Positions 11,455 through 22,872 of a stretch of 64,000 bases of DNA are shown here, in pieces. Positions within the stretch are counted from its first letter, which is position 1; every line of letters begins with the position of its first letter. The DNA comes from Branchipolynoe longqiensis. Taxonomy: Eukaryota > Annelida > Polychaeta > Phyllodocida > Polynoidae. The DNA is taken from positions 79,643,078 through 79,707,077 of the forward strand of contig CM059193.1 in NCBI GenBank assembly GCA_030323885.1, written 5' to 3'. The position numbers were made by a program, and so were the translations under genes. The notes below the pieces were generated by a model that had not been told where the DNA came from, did no database searches, and worked only from the letters and a program-made list of their open reading frames with translations.

Positions 11455-11804
11455 AGCTGCACAATCTGATGTCCAAGAACCAAAAACACTTACCTTGGAT
11501 TTGTTCCTACAACACCAACTTAGATACATGTGTACTCATAGGGGTTTTACCCCCATTAATTCATTTAAAAAAAAGAAGAATACAAAGTCAACTTAATCGA
11601 ACCTGGTACTCATGGAATTCATTGTGTACAGCATTCCAATGTTTATATGAACATTAATTTTGCATGTTTTAACTTCAAAAATCTCAAATTACAAATAAAT
11701 GTCAGTTCAAACTAAATTAAGGTAGATTATAACAATTAACCTAACATTAGTATATTATTATAATATATATATGGTACAAACTCAAACCGATCGGACTTTG
11801 CTAC
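11455..11804. mobile_element. TTAA-MITE, diverged full-length copy
   Basis: Left end agctgcacaatctgatg and right end gatcggactttgctact are about 350 bp apart, with family interior (taaggtagattataac, gtacaaactcaaaccgatcg). Confidence 0.7.
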
Positions 11805-11989
11805 TTTATGTGAGATAATCCGTACATGCATGGGTTTATGTTACTCTCTCCATCCATTTAATTCCATGCAGTTACACAAGAGTCAGTATCCATTGGATAA
11901 CAGGCAACATGACACCAAATGTCATATTGTGCCCACTGGATAGCAACAATTTCAAATATTTGGCCTGTGTTACTTGTAAAAAAAATTGT

Positions 11990-12169
<180 letters not shown>

Positions 12170-12239
12170 AAGAACTATAGCATAGGAGTGGGCAGCGTTG
12201 AAAATAGTTGTAGGTTGGGGGGGGGGGCCTAATGTTGTT

Positions 12240-12573
12240 TTTTTTTTTGTTTTTTTTTACGTCCTAGCAACATCTAAGGTCATATCAGGAAGGACACCGA
12301 CTTGTGACAGTGCGCACTCATGGCGACTTCATGGTGCTGCCCCACTGGGAGACCAGGCCGCCAGCACAATGACTTGATTTCCCACTGAGTCATATTATCC
12401 TGATACTGAGCTAACCGGTCCTTACCCTATCCTAATATAATAATACTGAGCATCTAGCTAGGAAATGACAAGTATCAATTTTGTAAGTTATTGGTATCAC
12501 TCGACCGGGAACCGAACTCCCGACCTCCCGCACAGGAAGCCTGCGCTCCTCCGATTCGGCCACCGCTTCCAGT
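12240..12573 (-). mobile_element. SINE-A, reverse, near full length
   Basis: A T-run leads into acgtcctagcaacatctaag, the full body, and the head complement ending ttcggccaccgcttcc. Confidence 0.85.
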
Positions 12574-13246
12574 CAACCTGGGCCATGGTTAAATGCTTCA
12601 AGTGTTCCTGGAATCTTGTGTTCATATTAGACAGTAGATAGAGAAAAGACATAGAATTTGATTATTTCTTTATTTGGGTTTTAGATCCTAGATATTTGTT
12701 AAATAACATAAATCGCAGATTTAGCACCCAAAAAAGTCGTGGAAATCCGAATAGTTAAAGATCTTTCATTCCTGATGAAAAGATAAACAAATAGAATAAC
12801 GGGCAAATCTACATGAACATTAATAGACCTTAAGACACACCCACCGTATGGCCACGCAACGTAAACATGCAGCTTATATGCACAACAACTAACTTACACA
12901 TAAACCAATAATTATATACACACACATATATAACACATGTATACATTCAAGCCCATTGTAAATGCAACACTGCCCTACCTCCCACGGACGACGCATAACG
13001 GAGGCCTGATATTAGGTTAATGTAAACATGTGGTTTGTCATTTGGCAGTGCGTCAGATTCCTAATACCTAGACATGCCGAGGAAATAACACCTTTGACAC
13101 ACTAGGTCTGCAGCGCATTCAATGATTCATGTCGGGCTACCATATTAAGTAGAACCAGATCACTCATATTTGTGTTAAAACTTATGTAATCTTTGTCTGG
13201 TGCCATAATACGTAATGCTTGAATGGAGGGGAGGGGAGGAGAAGAC
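12574..13246. other. No gene seen
   Basis: AT-rich with acacac/atat runs near 12895-12935. Confidence 0.5.
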
Positions 13247-13510
13247 TTTTTTTTTACATTTACATTTTTAATTCACAAATTTCCATACACAGTATACAAA
13301 CATAAACTAACTTGTTGACAATAGAAATTGCAGGAACAGTGTAACCGTTAATGGTTGTCTTCCCCACTACACTGGAGAGTAACTTTTTTTTTACATTTAC
13401 ATTTTTAATTCACAAATTTCCATACACAGTATACAAACATAAACTAACTTGTTGACAATAGAAATTGCAGGAACAGTGTAACCGTTAATGGTTGTCTTCC
13501 CACTACACTG

Positions 13511-13516
<6 letters not shown>
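13247..13516. repeat. 137-bp tandem duplication (two units)
   Basis: Two nearly identical units each begin with tttttttttacatttacat and end with cactacactggagagt (13247-13381 and 13385-13516). Near identity suggests a recent event or an assembly duplication. Confidence 0.85.
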
Positions 13517-13582
<66 letters not shown>

Positions 13583-13592
13583 AAGGGAGAGT
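13513..13592. repeat. (GAGAGT)n microsatellite
   Basis: About 13 hexamer units begin at the end of the second 137-bp unit. The hexamer seed gagagt ends both units. Confidence 0.9.
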
Positions 13593-13800
13593 AAGGGGTA
13601 GGGGAAGGAATTTGTGACATTAGTTGCAACCTCAGTGGTAGTGGTCTAGGCTGACATAACTCTAAGTGGGTTATATCTAGAAGGATGAATCACAGGGGTC
13701 TGTCTGTCTGTCCACCAAAATACACCAGAAAAAGGACACGGCAAATCGAGGTCACACGTGTACTTGTATATCTCCAGCACAGCCTCGGGCCGGTGTAGTA

Positions 13801-13975
13801 AGTTCAAAACACTACCCCACAAAAACACTATGGTAGTGTTTTCAACCTAGGTTCAAAACACTACGGTAGTGTTTTGAACCTGGTTGATGGTAAGTTCAAA
13901 ACACTACTGTGGCCACGCTCAAAACACTATCCTTAAGTTCAAAACACTACCTTTAAGTTCAAAACACTACTCTAT
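13801..13975. repeat. Left array of GTTCAAAACACTAC motifs
   Basis: About eight copies, some as head-to-head pairs forming near-perfect palindromes (for example 13850-13881). Variants include gctcaaaacactat. Confidence 0.85.
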
Positions 13976-13996
13976 TTTCTATGTATTAATGTGGGT

Positions 13997-14302
13997 CAGC
14001 CGGTTGCTGGATGTTGTCCTAGCATCATCTAAGGTCATATGAGGACGGGTATCGACTTGTGACAGTGCACACTCATGGCACTTTATAGTGCTGCCCAACT
14101 GAGAGACCAGGCCACCGGCCCGATATCCCACTCAGTCATATTAGCCTGACACTGAGCAAACCTTGCCCTATCCTATTAATGCTGAGCACCAGGGTAGGGA
14201 GCGACAAGTATCAATTTTAAAGTCATTGGTTTGACTCAACTGGGAACCGGACTGCTGACCTTCCGCATGCAAGGCCCATTCTACCAAATAGGCCACCTGG
14301 TG
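13997..14302 (-). mobile_element. SINE-A, reverse
   Basis: tgttgtcctagcatcatcta through the body to a head complement ending ataggccacctgg. Confidence 0.75.
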
Positions 14303-14329
14303 GGGCAGTAGGGTGGGGAAGTTTGTTTG

Positions 14330-14675
14330 TCTTTGTTTGTTGTTTTGCATCCTAGCAACACCAAAGGTCATATCAGGATACATACTAACTTGTGACAGTG
14401 TGCACTCATGGTGACTTTATAGTGTTGCCTCACTGAGAGACCACGCTGTCAGAACCATGACCTGATATCACACTCAGTCACATTATCCTGACACTGAGCC
14501 AATCAGTCCTTGCCCTATCCTAATAATGGCGAGCGGCTGGCTAGGAAGTGACAAGTATAAATTTTTACGTCACTGTTTTGACTTGACCAGGGTTCGAACC
14601 CACAAACCCATGGGTTCGGATCCCCCAATCTCCCAAAGCAGGAGAGGGTTGCTCAACTCATTCGGCCATCCCATC
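14330..14675 (-). mobile_element. SINE-A, reverse
   Basis: ctttgtttgttgttttgcat to the head complement ending ttcggccatcccatctg, including a small duplication around box B (cccacaaacccatgggttcg). Confidence 0.8.
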
Positions 14676-14727
14676 TGCTCTTCTCAGACGTTGTTAAACG
14701 CCGCAACACTATCATGTTTCTTGTTTG

Positions 14728-15050
14728 TTTCTTGTTGTTTTGTGTCCTAGCAACATCCAAGGTCATATCAGGATGGGTACCGACTTGTGAGAGTGCGCAC
14801 TCATGGTGACTTTATAGTGCTGTCCCACTCGGAAACCAGGCCACTGGCACCATGACCTGATATCCCACTCAGTCACATTATCCTGACACTGAGCCAACCA
14901 GTCCCTGCCCTATCCTGTTAATGCCAAGTGCCTGGCTAGAAAGCGACAAGTATCAATTTTTAAGTCATTGGTTTGACTCGACCAGGGGTTTGAACCCACG
15001 ACCCCACGATCTACCATCATGGGAGACGGGCGCTCTAACTGGCGCCGACG
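14728..15050 (-). mobile_element. SINE-A, reverse
   Basis: ttgttgttttgtgtcctagc through the full body to cgatctaccatcatgggaga. Its extreme head end is lost at the junction with cgccgacgtaac sequence. Confidence 0.8.
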
Positions 15051-15052
15051 TA

Positions 15053-15192
15053 ACACGACGTAACGTGACATAGCTCGACGTCAGTCTAACGTAATTCTGA
15101 TGTCATCATAACGTAACCCAACGTACGTCAACATAATGACGAATAATGACCACATGAGGCTTACGTTGGCTCGTTACGTCGTAGTGTGACAG
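15053..15192. mobile_element. Fragment related to the CCCCTGTCACA family
   Basis: The right end gtcgtagtgtgacaggggta matches the complement of the left ends at 4096 and, more loosely, 34972. The interior is dense in acgta words. The left end is missing. Confidence 0.5.
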
Positions 15193-15307
15193 GGGTATAA
15201 CCCGCCGTACCTCAACGTAATGACGAAACGTCACCTACATCGGCTTACGTTAACATTGGGTTATGTTGGGCTTAAGCTCAGGCTTATGTTGAGATTCGTT
15301 TGACGTT

Positions 15308-15542
15308 CGTGGTGCACACGCCGCAGCGCTATCAGCATATACTACTAATACATGCTTCAAACGCCGCAGCACTATCAGCGTATACTACTAATACGTGCTT
15401 CAAACACCGCAGCACTATCAGCGTATACTAATAAATGGTGCACACGCCGCAGCGCTATCAGCGTATACTACTAATACGTGCTTCAAACGCCGCAGCACTA
15501 TCAGCGTATACTACTAATATGTGCTTCAAACACAGCAGCAGG
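15308..15542. repeat. 43-bp tandem repeat, ~5 units
   Basis: The unit reads cttcaaacgccgcagcacta then tcagcgtatactactaatac gtg. One unit has lost part of its end near 15428. Confidence 0.85.
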
Positions 15543-15554
15543 GTGAGCGTGTCA

Positions 15555-15717
15555 TGATAGTGTTTTGAACTTGGTAGTGTTTTGAACGTACGTAGTGGTA
15601 GTGTTTTGAACTTAACAGTAGTGTTTTGAACCTAAGCTCAAAACACTACCGTAGTGTTTTGAACGTAGGTTCAAAACACTACCGTAGTGTTTTGAACGGC
15701 GTAGTGTTTTGAACGTC
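15555..15717. repeat. Right array of GTTCAAAACACTAC motifs
   Basis: About nine copies, mostly as gtagtgttttgaac, with two head-to-head pairs near 15639-15695. Mirrors the left array. Confidence 0.85.
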
Positions 15718-15729
15718 CTACACCGGCCC

Positions 15730-16059
15730 ACAGGACGGGAGGAGGGGGGGAGGGAACTAACTACTCGTTGATTTGCCCACTCATAAATAGTCCACAAGCA
15801 TGAGACCCATGTCACCCATGTCATGTGAGCACGTGTTTCTTATTTTAGGATTCCTTTTTGAAGTGCAAAGATCAAGGAAAGTGAATATAGCAGATAGATA
15901 GTTGCGTTGGAGCGGTCTTCTTGGCCATGTAGCTTAAATAAACTATCACATAAAATTATGTGCAAATAGATGATCATTTAGTATGGTGAGACCCACAGCT
16001 TCGCCCACACAGATTGGACCCTCTTCTGCGGTTCCAAGTGACACTGGATCTGTGTCGCT
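15730..16059. other. No gene seen
   Basis: No repeat or coding signal recognised. Confidence 0.5.
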
Positions 16060-16248
16060 GTTTTATGTACTGCGTTTCGCTGCTGTGGGTTGGTTGGTTG
16101 GTGCTGGTGTGTCGGTGGGACCTCATATCTTAGTCTTAGCTGAACGCCCAGCTGTTTTCTGTATTGTGTTTCGCTGCTGTGGGTTGGTTGGTGCTGGTGT
16201 GTCGGTGGGACCTCATATCTTAGTCTTACTCTTAGCTGAACGCCCAGA
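16060..16248. repeat. ~94-bp tandem duplication
   Basis: tgtttcgctgctgtgggttg through cttagctgaacgcccag occurs twice (about 16060-16152 and 16153-16248), with small indels in ggtt and actctt. Confidence 0.85.
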
Positions 16249-16296
16249 TATGTCCGCCGGGAGGTTCAGAACACGTGTGTGGGTGTGTGTGGTCGC

Positions 16297-16319
16297 GGGG
16301 GGGGGGGGGGGGGGGGGGG
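16297..16319. repeat. Poly-G run, 23 bases
   Basis: An uninterrupted run of 23 G preceded by gtgtgtgg. Confidence 0.9.
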
Positions 16320-16377
16320 TATGTGTAATACAATGTACATAGATTACACAGCTTCTTCCTGATTCATAGTCATACAA

Positions 16378-16688
16378 CGGGCGTGGTAGCCTATTCGGTA
16401 GAGCGAGGGCCTCGCCTTCGGAAGGTCGGTTCCCGGTCGAGTTAAACCAATGACTTAAACATTTATACTTGTCGCTTCCCAGCCTGGCACTCGGCATTAA
16501 CAGGATATGGCGAGGACTGGTTAGCTCAGTGTATCTGAGTGGGATATCAGGTCATGGTGTCGACGGCATGATTTCCCAGTGGGGCAACACTATAAAGTCA
16601 CCATGAGTTTGCACTGTCACAAGTTGGTACCCGTCCTGATATGACCTTTAGATTTTACTAGGTCATAAGACTCCAATAACCAACCAAA
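16378..16688 (+). mobile_element. SINE-A, near full length
   Basis: Head ggcgtggtagcctattcggt with box B ggttcccggtcgag, then the body with a 12-14 base deletion near 16533, and the tail gactccaataaccaaccaaa. Confidence 0.85.
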
Positions 16689-17713
16689 TCCAGGCTCATA
16701 TCACAGACCGCACTGCATTGAATATGCAGTGGGTAAAGGTAAGCCGAGTGCAGAAGGGTCCTTGATGAAGTTGAGAAAATTAGATAAGTTATTCTAAACT
16801 AAATATAGACCAACAAAAATACGTCAAATTACGATTTCCACCACGATCCCACGTCAGCTGAGCAGACGCGGAAGAACTAATAATATGGGCAGTTCACTGT
16901 GCATGATCCATGGGAAAAGTATATATATCTAGATCAAATATGATTGATCAGCTTATCTCATATTATTATTAGCATGTCCCGCTATTCCCTCAAACCAAAT
17001 TCAACATCCAAACACCCATATTTTATTTGAAGTGGTTAACCCAGCAATGATAGACGATAAATATTTTGTTAAACGTCTACGATTCGACACTAAACTTCAA
17101 GTTTAAAAATTAGGTGCGCTTTGTTTTCAAATCCTTGTAGATCTAGGGTTATTTAATTTAATTTAGCCTCAACTAAGGTCTAGTCTAGATTTAGACTAGA
17201 ATACTATTTAGATCATAGATCAATCGCTCCATATGCAATCCCCCATTGGTCCAATAGCAACATAAAAATGCCTAGAGCTAGGTTTGACACAAATTGCTAG
17301 TGTAGATACATTTCCAGCCTAGATTAACGAGTGTAGGCTCGGTCCATTTATTTCAGATCGAGAACTTTTGTTCTGCCAGTAGCACCTGCTGGGTTCTCTC
17401 TAATCTAGATTCTACCGATTAGAAGATTTAGACATGTTGAGTGTATGCTATCAAGATCTAGACACAATGCTTCAATACGGATAGCGTTCACAGCTTCTAC
17501 GCCTACTAGATCTGGCGAGTCTTGTCTGGTGAGAAGTTGCTAGCACATATATTCACACGTCGTGGACGTGATGCATGCAGATAGTACACTGGCCACTGCT
17601 GGGGTGACAGTGAATGGTTAATGTTCAGGCATTGACTGGGAATGAATTAACCATGTGAAGTGTGTACTGTTGAGTGTGGCTTTATTGACCAGTCGCTTTG
17701 ATGGCTGAAGCAT
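16689..17713. other. No gene; AT-rich with many CTAGAT words
   Basis: No coding signal. Words such as tctagat, agatctag and tagatc recur between 17130 and 17520. Confidence 0.5.
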
Positions 17714-17722
17714 ACTAAATCT

Positions 17723-18140
17723 TAGATAAAAGATTCACTCCGTACTTACAGTACAGGGGTGAATGACAACGTAGTCTAAATACGGGTGAAAATAGCTTTA
17801 GTATGGAATGGGAAGTAGTATGCCTGGCACCAGTGTCAAATGGTTACTTATATCAACACAGAGTTGGTGAAATGGGAGAGAATGCAAAAAGACAAGATGG
17901 TGGCCAGAGAACGCCGCCGATTTCACTTTTAAATTGAATTAAAGTATACGTTTTATTATATTTTCCAACTCAAAAGTAGCGGGTAAATATGAAGATGTAC
18001 ATAAAGAATATATTGTGCTTCTTAAATTAAGAATTTACCAGCTCAGTTAATTAACCCAGCATGTCGAAATTCTTCGCCAGCTTTTCTAATGGGTTGGTTT
18101 TCACCCCTGTACTGGAAGTACGGGATGAATCTTTTATCTA
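17723..18140. mobile_element. Mutator-like MITE, 418 bp, 9-bp TSD
   Basis: ACTAAATCT at 17714-17722 and 18141-18149 is an exact 9-bp direct repeat. The inverted ends start TAGATAAAAGATTCA and continue for about 43 bp (cgtact..cagtacaggggtgaa). No frame inside. A 9-bp TSD is typical of Mutator-like elements; that assignment is inference. A 64-bp relative is at 46418 and a truncated one at 24170. Confidence 0.85.
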
Positions 18141-18149
18141 ACTAAATCT

Positions 18150-18618
18150 AAGTTCTGATACTAACAGTTTGAACTGAATAGACCTAGTCTAGCACAAGCA
18201 CATATTACATAACAGTGAGTCATGTCAGTTAATGAGTTACCTATCATTGTATGAACAACAACTCGAACAAGCCAGCTTGAAGCTTTGGGACTTACAGTTA
18301 CACTCGTCACAGGCTGCAACTTTCTGTTCAGGCATAATAATGCTACAATTTCAAGTTTGGGTGCCTCGGTTACTCCTCATCAGAGAGATCGCAGACGGTG
18401 AGCTAGTCACCGTCTAGTAGGCTAGTGTCAGTGACACACTTCTCTCCTCCCCAAGTTAAATCCCGGCTCCCAAGCTCGCAGTCTCCCTCCCTCACTACTC
18501 GGCCCAGCCCTTACTCTTTCTAGTCAAGACTAGTGCCCAAGCCCGGATCCAACCCATATGATGGCATATGTCCGTGTAGGCAGTACGTGAGCCAACCACA
18601 ACAAAGCAGGAGTTTGTC
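18150..18618. other. No gene seen
   Basis: The short open frame at 18232-18417 is not recognised. Confidence 0.45.
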
Positions 18619-18621
18619 TTA

Positions 18622-19201
18622 AGCCCCACTCACACATACCCGGATCAGGGGCCGGACGAGCCCCGGACCATGATCTGGCATGGTCAGTGGCTGACCCTTG
18701 GTGATCCTTGGCTGGTCGGGCCTCATCCGGGGTCTGCCCCGGATATTTTTTAATGTTTAAAGCATCCGTGGGGGTCCAGGGAATATTGCAATCCGGGCTC
18801 GGTCCGGCATCATTCGGGGGTGGACTGGAGGTAGTCCGTGCAGTGTGTGGGCCAGTCCAGGCATGTTGTTTTTTTAAACCCGGATGAGCCACAGTTTAAA
18901 CCGGACCAGCCCCGATGTAGCCACTGACCGCTCCCGGACTGCCCGGATGAGACCCGGACAAGCACGGATCAGCCACAGATATCCCGGTTTACCACAGATC
19001 AGTCCAGGATGAACCCTGTTTTTGTATATATATAGCAGGAGCAAGTCCACTTCAAGTCCGGGACTGATCCGTTACTACTCCGTGGATACACCGGGTAGTC
19101 GGGGGGTGGTCTGGCTAGACCGGGGGCTAGACCGTGTAGGTGTGACTGCGACCCCAAAAACGACCAAAATAGCGATTTTATCCAGGGCTGTCTGCCAGTC
19201 T

Positions 19202-19240
<39 letters not shown>

Positions 19241-19284
19241 CCGGCTAAAAACTGGGGCTCGTCCAGGTATGTGTGACTGGGGCT
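18622..19284. mobile_element. PIF/Harbinger-like MITE with TTA TSD, 663 bp
   Basis: TTA at 18619-18621 and 19285-19287 flanks ends AGCCCCACTCACACATACC and GGTATGTGTGACTGGGGCT (one mismatch). The interior is saturated with CCGGA/TCCGG words and holds a 38-G run. A 3-bp TTA duplication with such ends is typical of PIF/Harbinger; the superfamily call is inferred. Confidence 0.75.
19202..19239. repeat. Poly-G run, 38 bases
   Basis: The longest homopolymer in the window, inside the element at 18622-19284. Confidence 0.9.
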
Positions 19285-19369
19285 TTAGCGAGACATTTAA
19301 ATCAAACAATCCAGTGAGTAAAAAATAGATGCATGAGAAGCACAAGTGATAGGATATCTCTATGACTAT

Positions 19370-19956
19370 AGCCGTGTTCACACGGACAAAATGTGAGGCG
19401 AATCAGGTGAGTCGAATTAGCCGCCCGTTCACACGGGCAGTACTTGGTCTTGGGACGGAAATCGAAATCTGCGCATGAGCAAGTCCAGAGTAACCAGCAC
19501 CAGTTTGGGTTCGTCGACGTCGGCCGAGAGAGTGTGGGTTCGACCTAGATATGTATTTAATGAATCGTATTGGTTTGGAACGGTCAAAACTTCTGCTGGG
19601 CAGTGAAACCCAAAAAATAAATGATGAAAAAAATATCTGTGCATAGATAGCTGTTTCATTAATTAAATTATATAATAATGGCTTTTGATCGACTGGAAAG
19701 TCAACAAACTAAGGTGTCGACTGCGCATGCGTGTGAGGTGCTTAATCCGCTCAGTGCGTTCACCACGGGACAAAATAAATCGCCTCACAGAAATCGCCTC
19801 ACGTAAACTACCTCGTGAGGTGGTTTACAGTATCTGGATCACAGAAATCGATTCAGCCCTAATTCGACTCAGACGCCCGTTCACACGGGAAATGTGCGTC
19901 GAACTAGGCAAGTCGCTTTCTACGAATCGATTTACATTCCCCGTGTGAACACGGCT
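19370..19956. mobile_element. TIR element AGCCGTGTTCACACGG, copy 1
   Basis: AGCCGTGTTCACACGG and its complement bound 587 bp. The inverted similarity extends to GACTA/TAGTC outside. Internal copies of cccgttcacacggg occur near 19426 and 19880. No coding frame. Related to 21372-21923 in opposite orientation. Confidence 0.8.
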
Positions 19957-20085
19957 TTAGTCAGCGTGACATCACAGCCCTGGCAACTACTCGCGAAGGG
20001 TAAAACAACGCAGTAATTTGTGCTGCAGCAATGCTATGTCTATGCGGAGCATTTATTTGTGCAAAATCAATTTTAAAGCATTCAT

Positions 20086-20495
20086 TGGGTCTATTAAAAA
20101 TATCTTAATGTGCGATTGAAGACGAAGATCTGAAGTCTTTAATTTAACCTAAGAGCAATTTTCTCTGAAAGGATTAAAAACAGAGATTGAAAATTGGGAT
20201 ATTCTGAGTGTCAGTGCCAGTGGTAGCCGTACCGGATCGCAGCCTCAAAAACTATTTTCGCAAAATAAATTCAAGAACTTCCAATTGGTTGATGAAAATA
20301 AAGCTGAATGTGAAATTGTAGAGAAAGATCTGCACTATTTAATAGAAATAAGAGAAATTTGTTTTCAAAGCACCAAAAGCCACAAATTACTGTGATAGTT
20401 AGGGTAGTTTTAGTGTTGTGTTGATGACAGTGGCATTTGTTTTACCCTTGGCGTGTTGTGAGCGTTGTGAGCGCAAAAAGTCCGACATCGAGAAT
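20086..20495. repeat. Dispersed repeat C, copy 1
   Basis: Shares about 400 bp with 45339-45735 in the same orientation (attaaaaatatcttaatg, tttaatttaacctaagag, caccaaaag.cacaaattac, gtgatagttagggtagtttt). No inverted ends or frame; class unknown. Confidence 0.8.
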
Positions 20496-21371
20496 ACTCT
20501 TGCCCTAAACACTTAAAACAGCGCTGATGCTATTTCAGACCTGTCTGTGCTGACTGGTGTGTGGTATGAAGGCCGAGTTGGGGAGACTGGCACTAGGGCA
20601 GAGGCAGAGGGGCAGGCCTCCCCGCAAGCCGCCAAAACCGCCTCACTCATGGGCGATATGCACGTCAACTACTGCGAATGATAGTATGATAGGTGACGAT
20701 TCTACTCACGTGCTTTCTCATGGTCGTATCCAACCACTACGAAGTAGTCAGCCAGGCGAGACATTTCTATATTTCCAGAATTTGGTGGTGCCCAGTTACT
20801 CCTGCCAGTACATGGTAGCCATTTTGGACTCAAAACAAACTGTCTGCGCACGCTGCCGCGCACGACAGTCGTCCGGGCGCCGCACTGCCGCCTGGTGTTA
20901 AATACTTACACTAACCAGCTAAATTTGCGCCAACTCGACTGAAAACTCCCCAAAAGCCATTCTTGAATAAATGTTGGTATTCTAGGTATATGGTAGGTAG
21001 GGCTACCGATCACTTAAACCAATTAAACTCGTTGCCTGTCTTATTAATAAATGTTGTTCTTTCAAAACGTACCTCTCTAACTTTCTTAGTTGTCCCTTCT
21101 TTCTTCTAGAAGATAACATTCCATTCTTATTGAGGCTATTAACAAACTTAAAATCTTATTTTATTGTTTGGTATCAATGCAGACTGTTTGTAATTAACAA
21201 CAACAACAAATTAACAAACAGTTTTGTTAAGTCATTAACTGTTGTAGAACATTTGTCCCTTTTGTTGAAGCCAAAATGAAACCATCATCGATATAATATT
21301 GGGAAAGCAAACATGTCCATTCTCATCCATTACATTACATATAGGCTTGAGTTACTTTGTAAATATTCTTG
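20496..21371. other. No confident gene
   Basis: An open frame at 20557-20901 (114 codons) includes a basic, proline-rich stretch reading RQRGRPPRKPPKPP, which resembles an AT-hook. Nothing else supports it. Confidence 0.35.
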
Positions 21372-21923
21372 AGCCGTGTTTACACGGGCGAGTTAAAACG
21401 GCTAAAATAAAGCGCCTTGCCTAGTTCACCTCACATTCGCCGTGTAAACGCGACTCTGAGGCGGATTAGGGCTGATTCGATTCATATGATTCACTTTATG
21501 TAAACCACCTCACAAGGTAGTTTATATAAAGCGAAATAGCTTAAGCGCATCACACGCATTCGCAGTCGAGACCTGAGTTTGTTGATTTTCCGGTCGAACA
21601 AAAGCGCATATTATAGAATTTAGTCTATGAAACCGCTAGCTGCACGCAGATATTTTTTTCATCATTTATTTTTAGGTTTTCACTACCCAGCAGAAGTTTT
21701 GATCGTTCCAAAACAATATGATTCAGTCCATACATATCTAGGTCGAACCCACACTCTCGTGGCGACGTCGACTAACTGAAACTGGCGCTGGTTAGTCTGG
21801 ACTTGCTCATGCGCAGATATCGATTTCCGCCTTAAACCACTCCGTGTGTAAACGCGCCACTACTTCGCTTCATATAATTCGCTTTGTCTAATTCGCTTTA
21901 CAATTGCCCGTATAAGCACGGAT
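21372..21923. mobile_element. TIR element AGCCGTGTTCACACGG, copy 2, inverted
   Basis: Ends agccgtgtttacacggg and cccgtataagcacggat are diverged inverted repeats. The interior (gggctgattcgatt, aaccacctcaca, ctaggtcgaacccacactct) matches 19370-19956 read on the other strand. Confidence 0.8.
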
Positions 21924-22653
21924 TTGGACCCACTGTCTCCTGTGAGGAAACTACTTTTACTATTCCTTTTGCAAGAACAACAAGAAAGTGTGTATCTCCT
22001 CATTAATAAAAATATAATTCTTTCCTAGATAGTTTAAACGTATGGGACGCTACTTTCTGTTCCGGAAATATAAAAATGGAGGTTTGGTACTTGTAAATTC
22101 GCTCTGACTGCAGAGCTCCTTCCGCAATATTATCTGAAAGTTTGAAAACCCTTCTCGCTATTTTTCCTTTATGCTATACATGTCATGCCATACTAATTAG
22201 GGCACCGCTAGCCAGTCCGATACCTGTCGCTAATAAGGCAACCGGTAATACAGGTGTGACGGTCTAAAAACTTCACAACATTCAAATTACTATATTACTA
22301 TCATCTTCATTAGCTAGTCCTTCATAACAAATTATTTCCTCCTCCTCTTCAGAGTCATAAATAGGATATCAAGGTCCATGTTTTGTGAATATTCAAAGGA
22401 CCTGCATGCATATCAAATATACTTTCATTTGCCTGGCATTGCTGAGAGACCATTACATTTACACCTGGACAATTACAATTGGAAAACAATTGGTTCAGCA
22501 GACTCTAATTGGAGTGACCTGGTTTGGTTAATTATAAAAGGAAATTGTTTTCTATACATTACTTCTCACTTGTTCAGCGTTTGCTAACATTTGAACATAT
22601 GCCAAGTTTTTCTCTGTTAAAGTCTTCATTTAAAAATTATTTTTGTTTGCAGA
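21924..22653. other. No gene seen
   Basis: No recognised repeat or domain. The open frame at 22378-22587 has no known similarity. Confidence 0.45.
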
Positions 22654-22717
22654 TTAGTTGATTAAGCAGGGGAAATTTCAACCGTGGACAATTGGTCTTC
22701 CTCATTCCACTGTTCCT
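22654..22717. repeat. Short segment shared with 2249-2312
   Basis: See the paired copy; both lie beside a reverse SINE-A head fragment. Confidence 0.6.
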
Positions 22718-22720
22718 TCC

Positions 22721-22872
22721 CCTATCCTAATATTGCCGAGCCCATGGCTAGGAAGTGACAAATATAATTTTTTTACGTCATTGGTTTGACTCAACAAGGG
22801 TTCGAACCCTTGGGTTTTAATCCCACGACCTACCAAAACGGGAGGCTCAACGCACTCGGCCATTCCGTCTGG
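22721..22872 (-). mobile_element. SINE-A head, reverse
   Basis: cccctatcctaatattgccg to ggccattccgtctgg, with a duplicated box B region (gggttcgaacccttgggtt). Confidence 0.75.

Larger units (their letters stand above)
13787..15729. mobile_element. Large inverted-end element with subterminal motif arrays
   Basis: Ends GGGCCGGTGTAG (13787-13798) and CTACACCGGCCC (15718-15729) are exact inverted repeats. Just inside each end is an array of the 14-mer GTTCAAAACACTAC: about 8 at the left, mostly forward, and about 9 at the right, mostly reverse. Three reverse SINE-A copies and a 43-bp tandem array lie inside. No transposase frame and no clear TSD were seen. Possibly a non-autonomous DNA transposon; superfamily unknown. 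Confidence 0.65.

Noticed and set aside
13787..15729. Clear TSD for the motif-array element
   Set aside because: I compared the flanks (cagcctc and acaggac) and found no convincing direct repeat.
20557..20901. Gene encoding an AT-hook protein
   Set aside because: Only one short basic-proline stretch resembles an AT-hook; there is no further domain and it sits among transposons.
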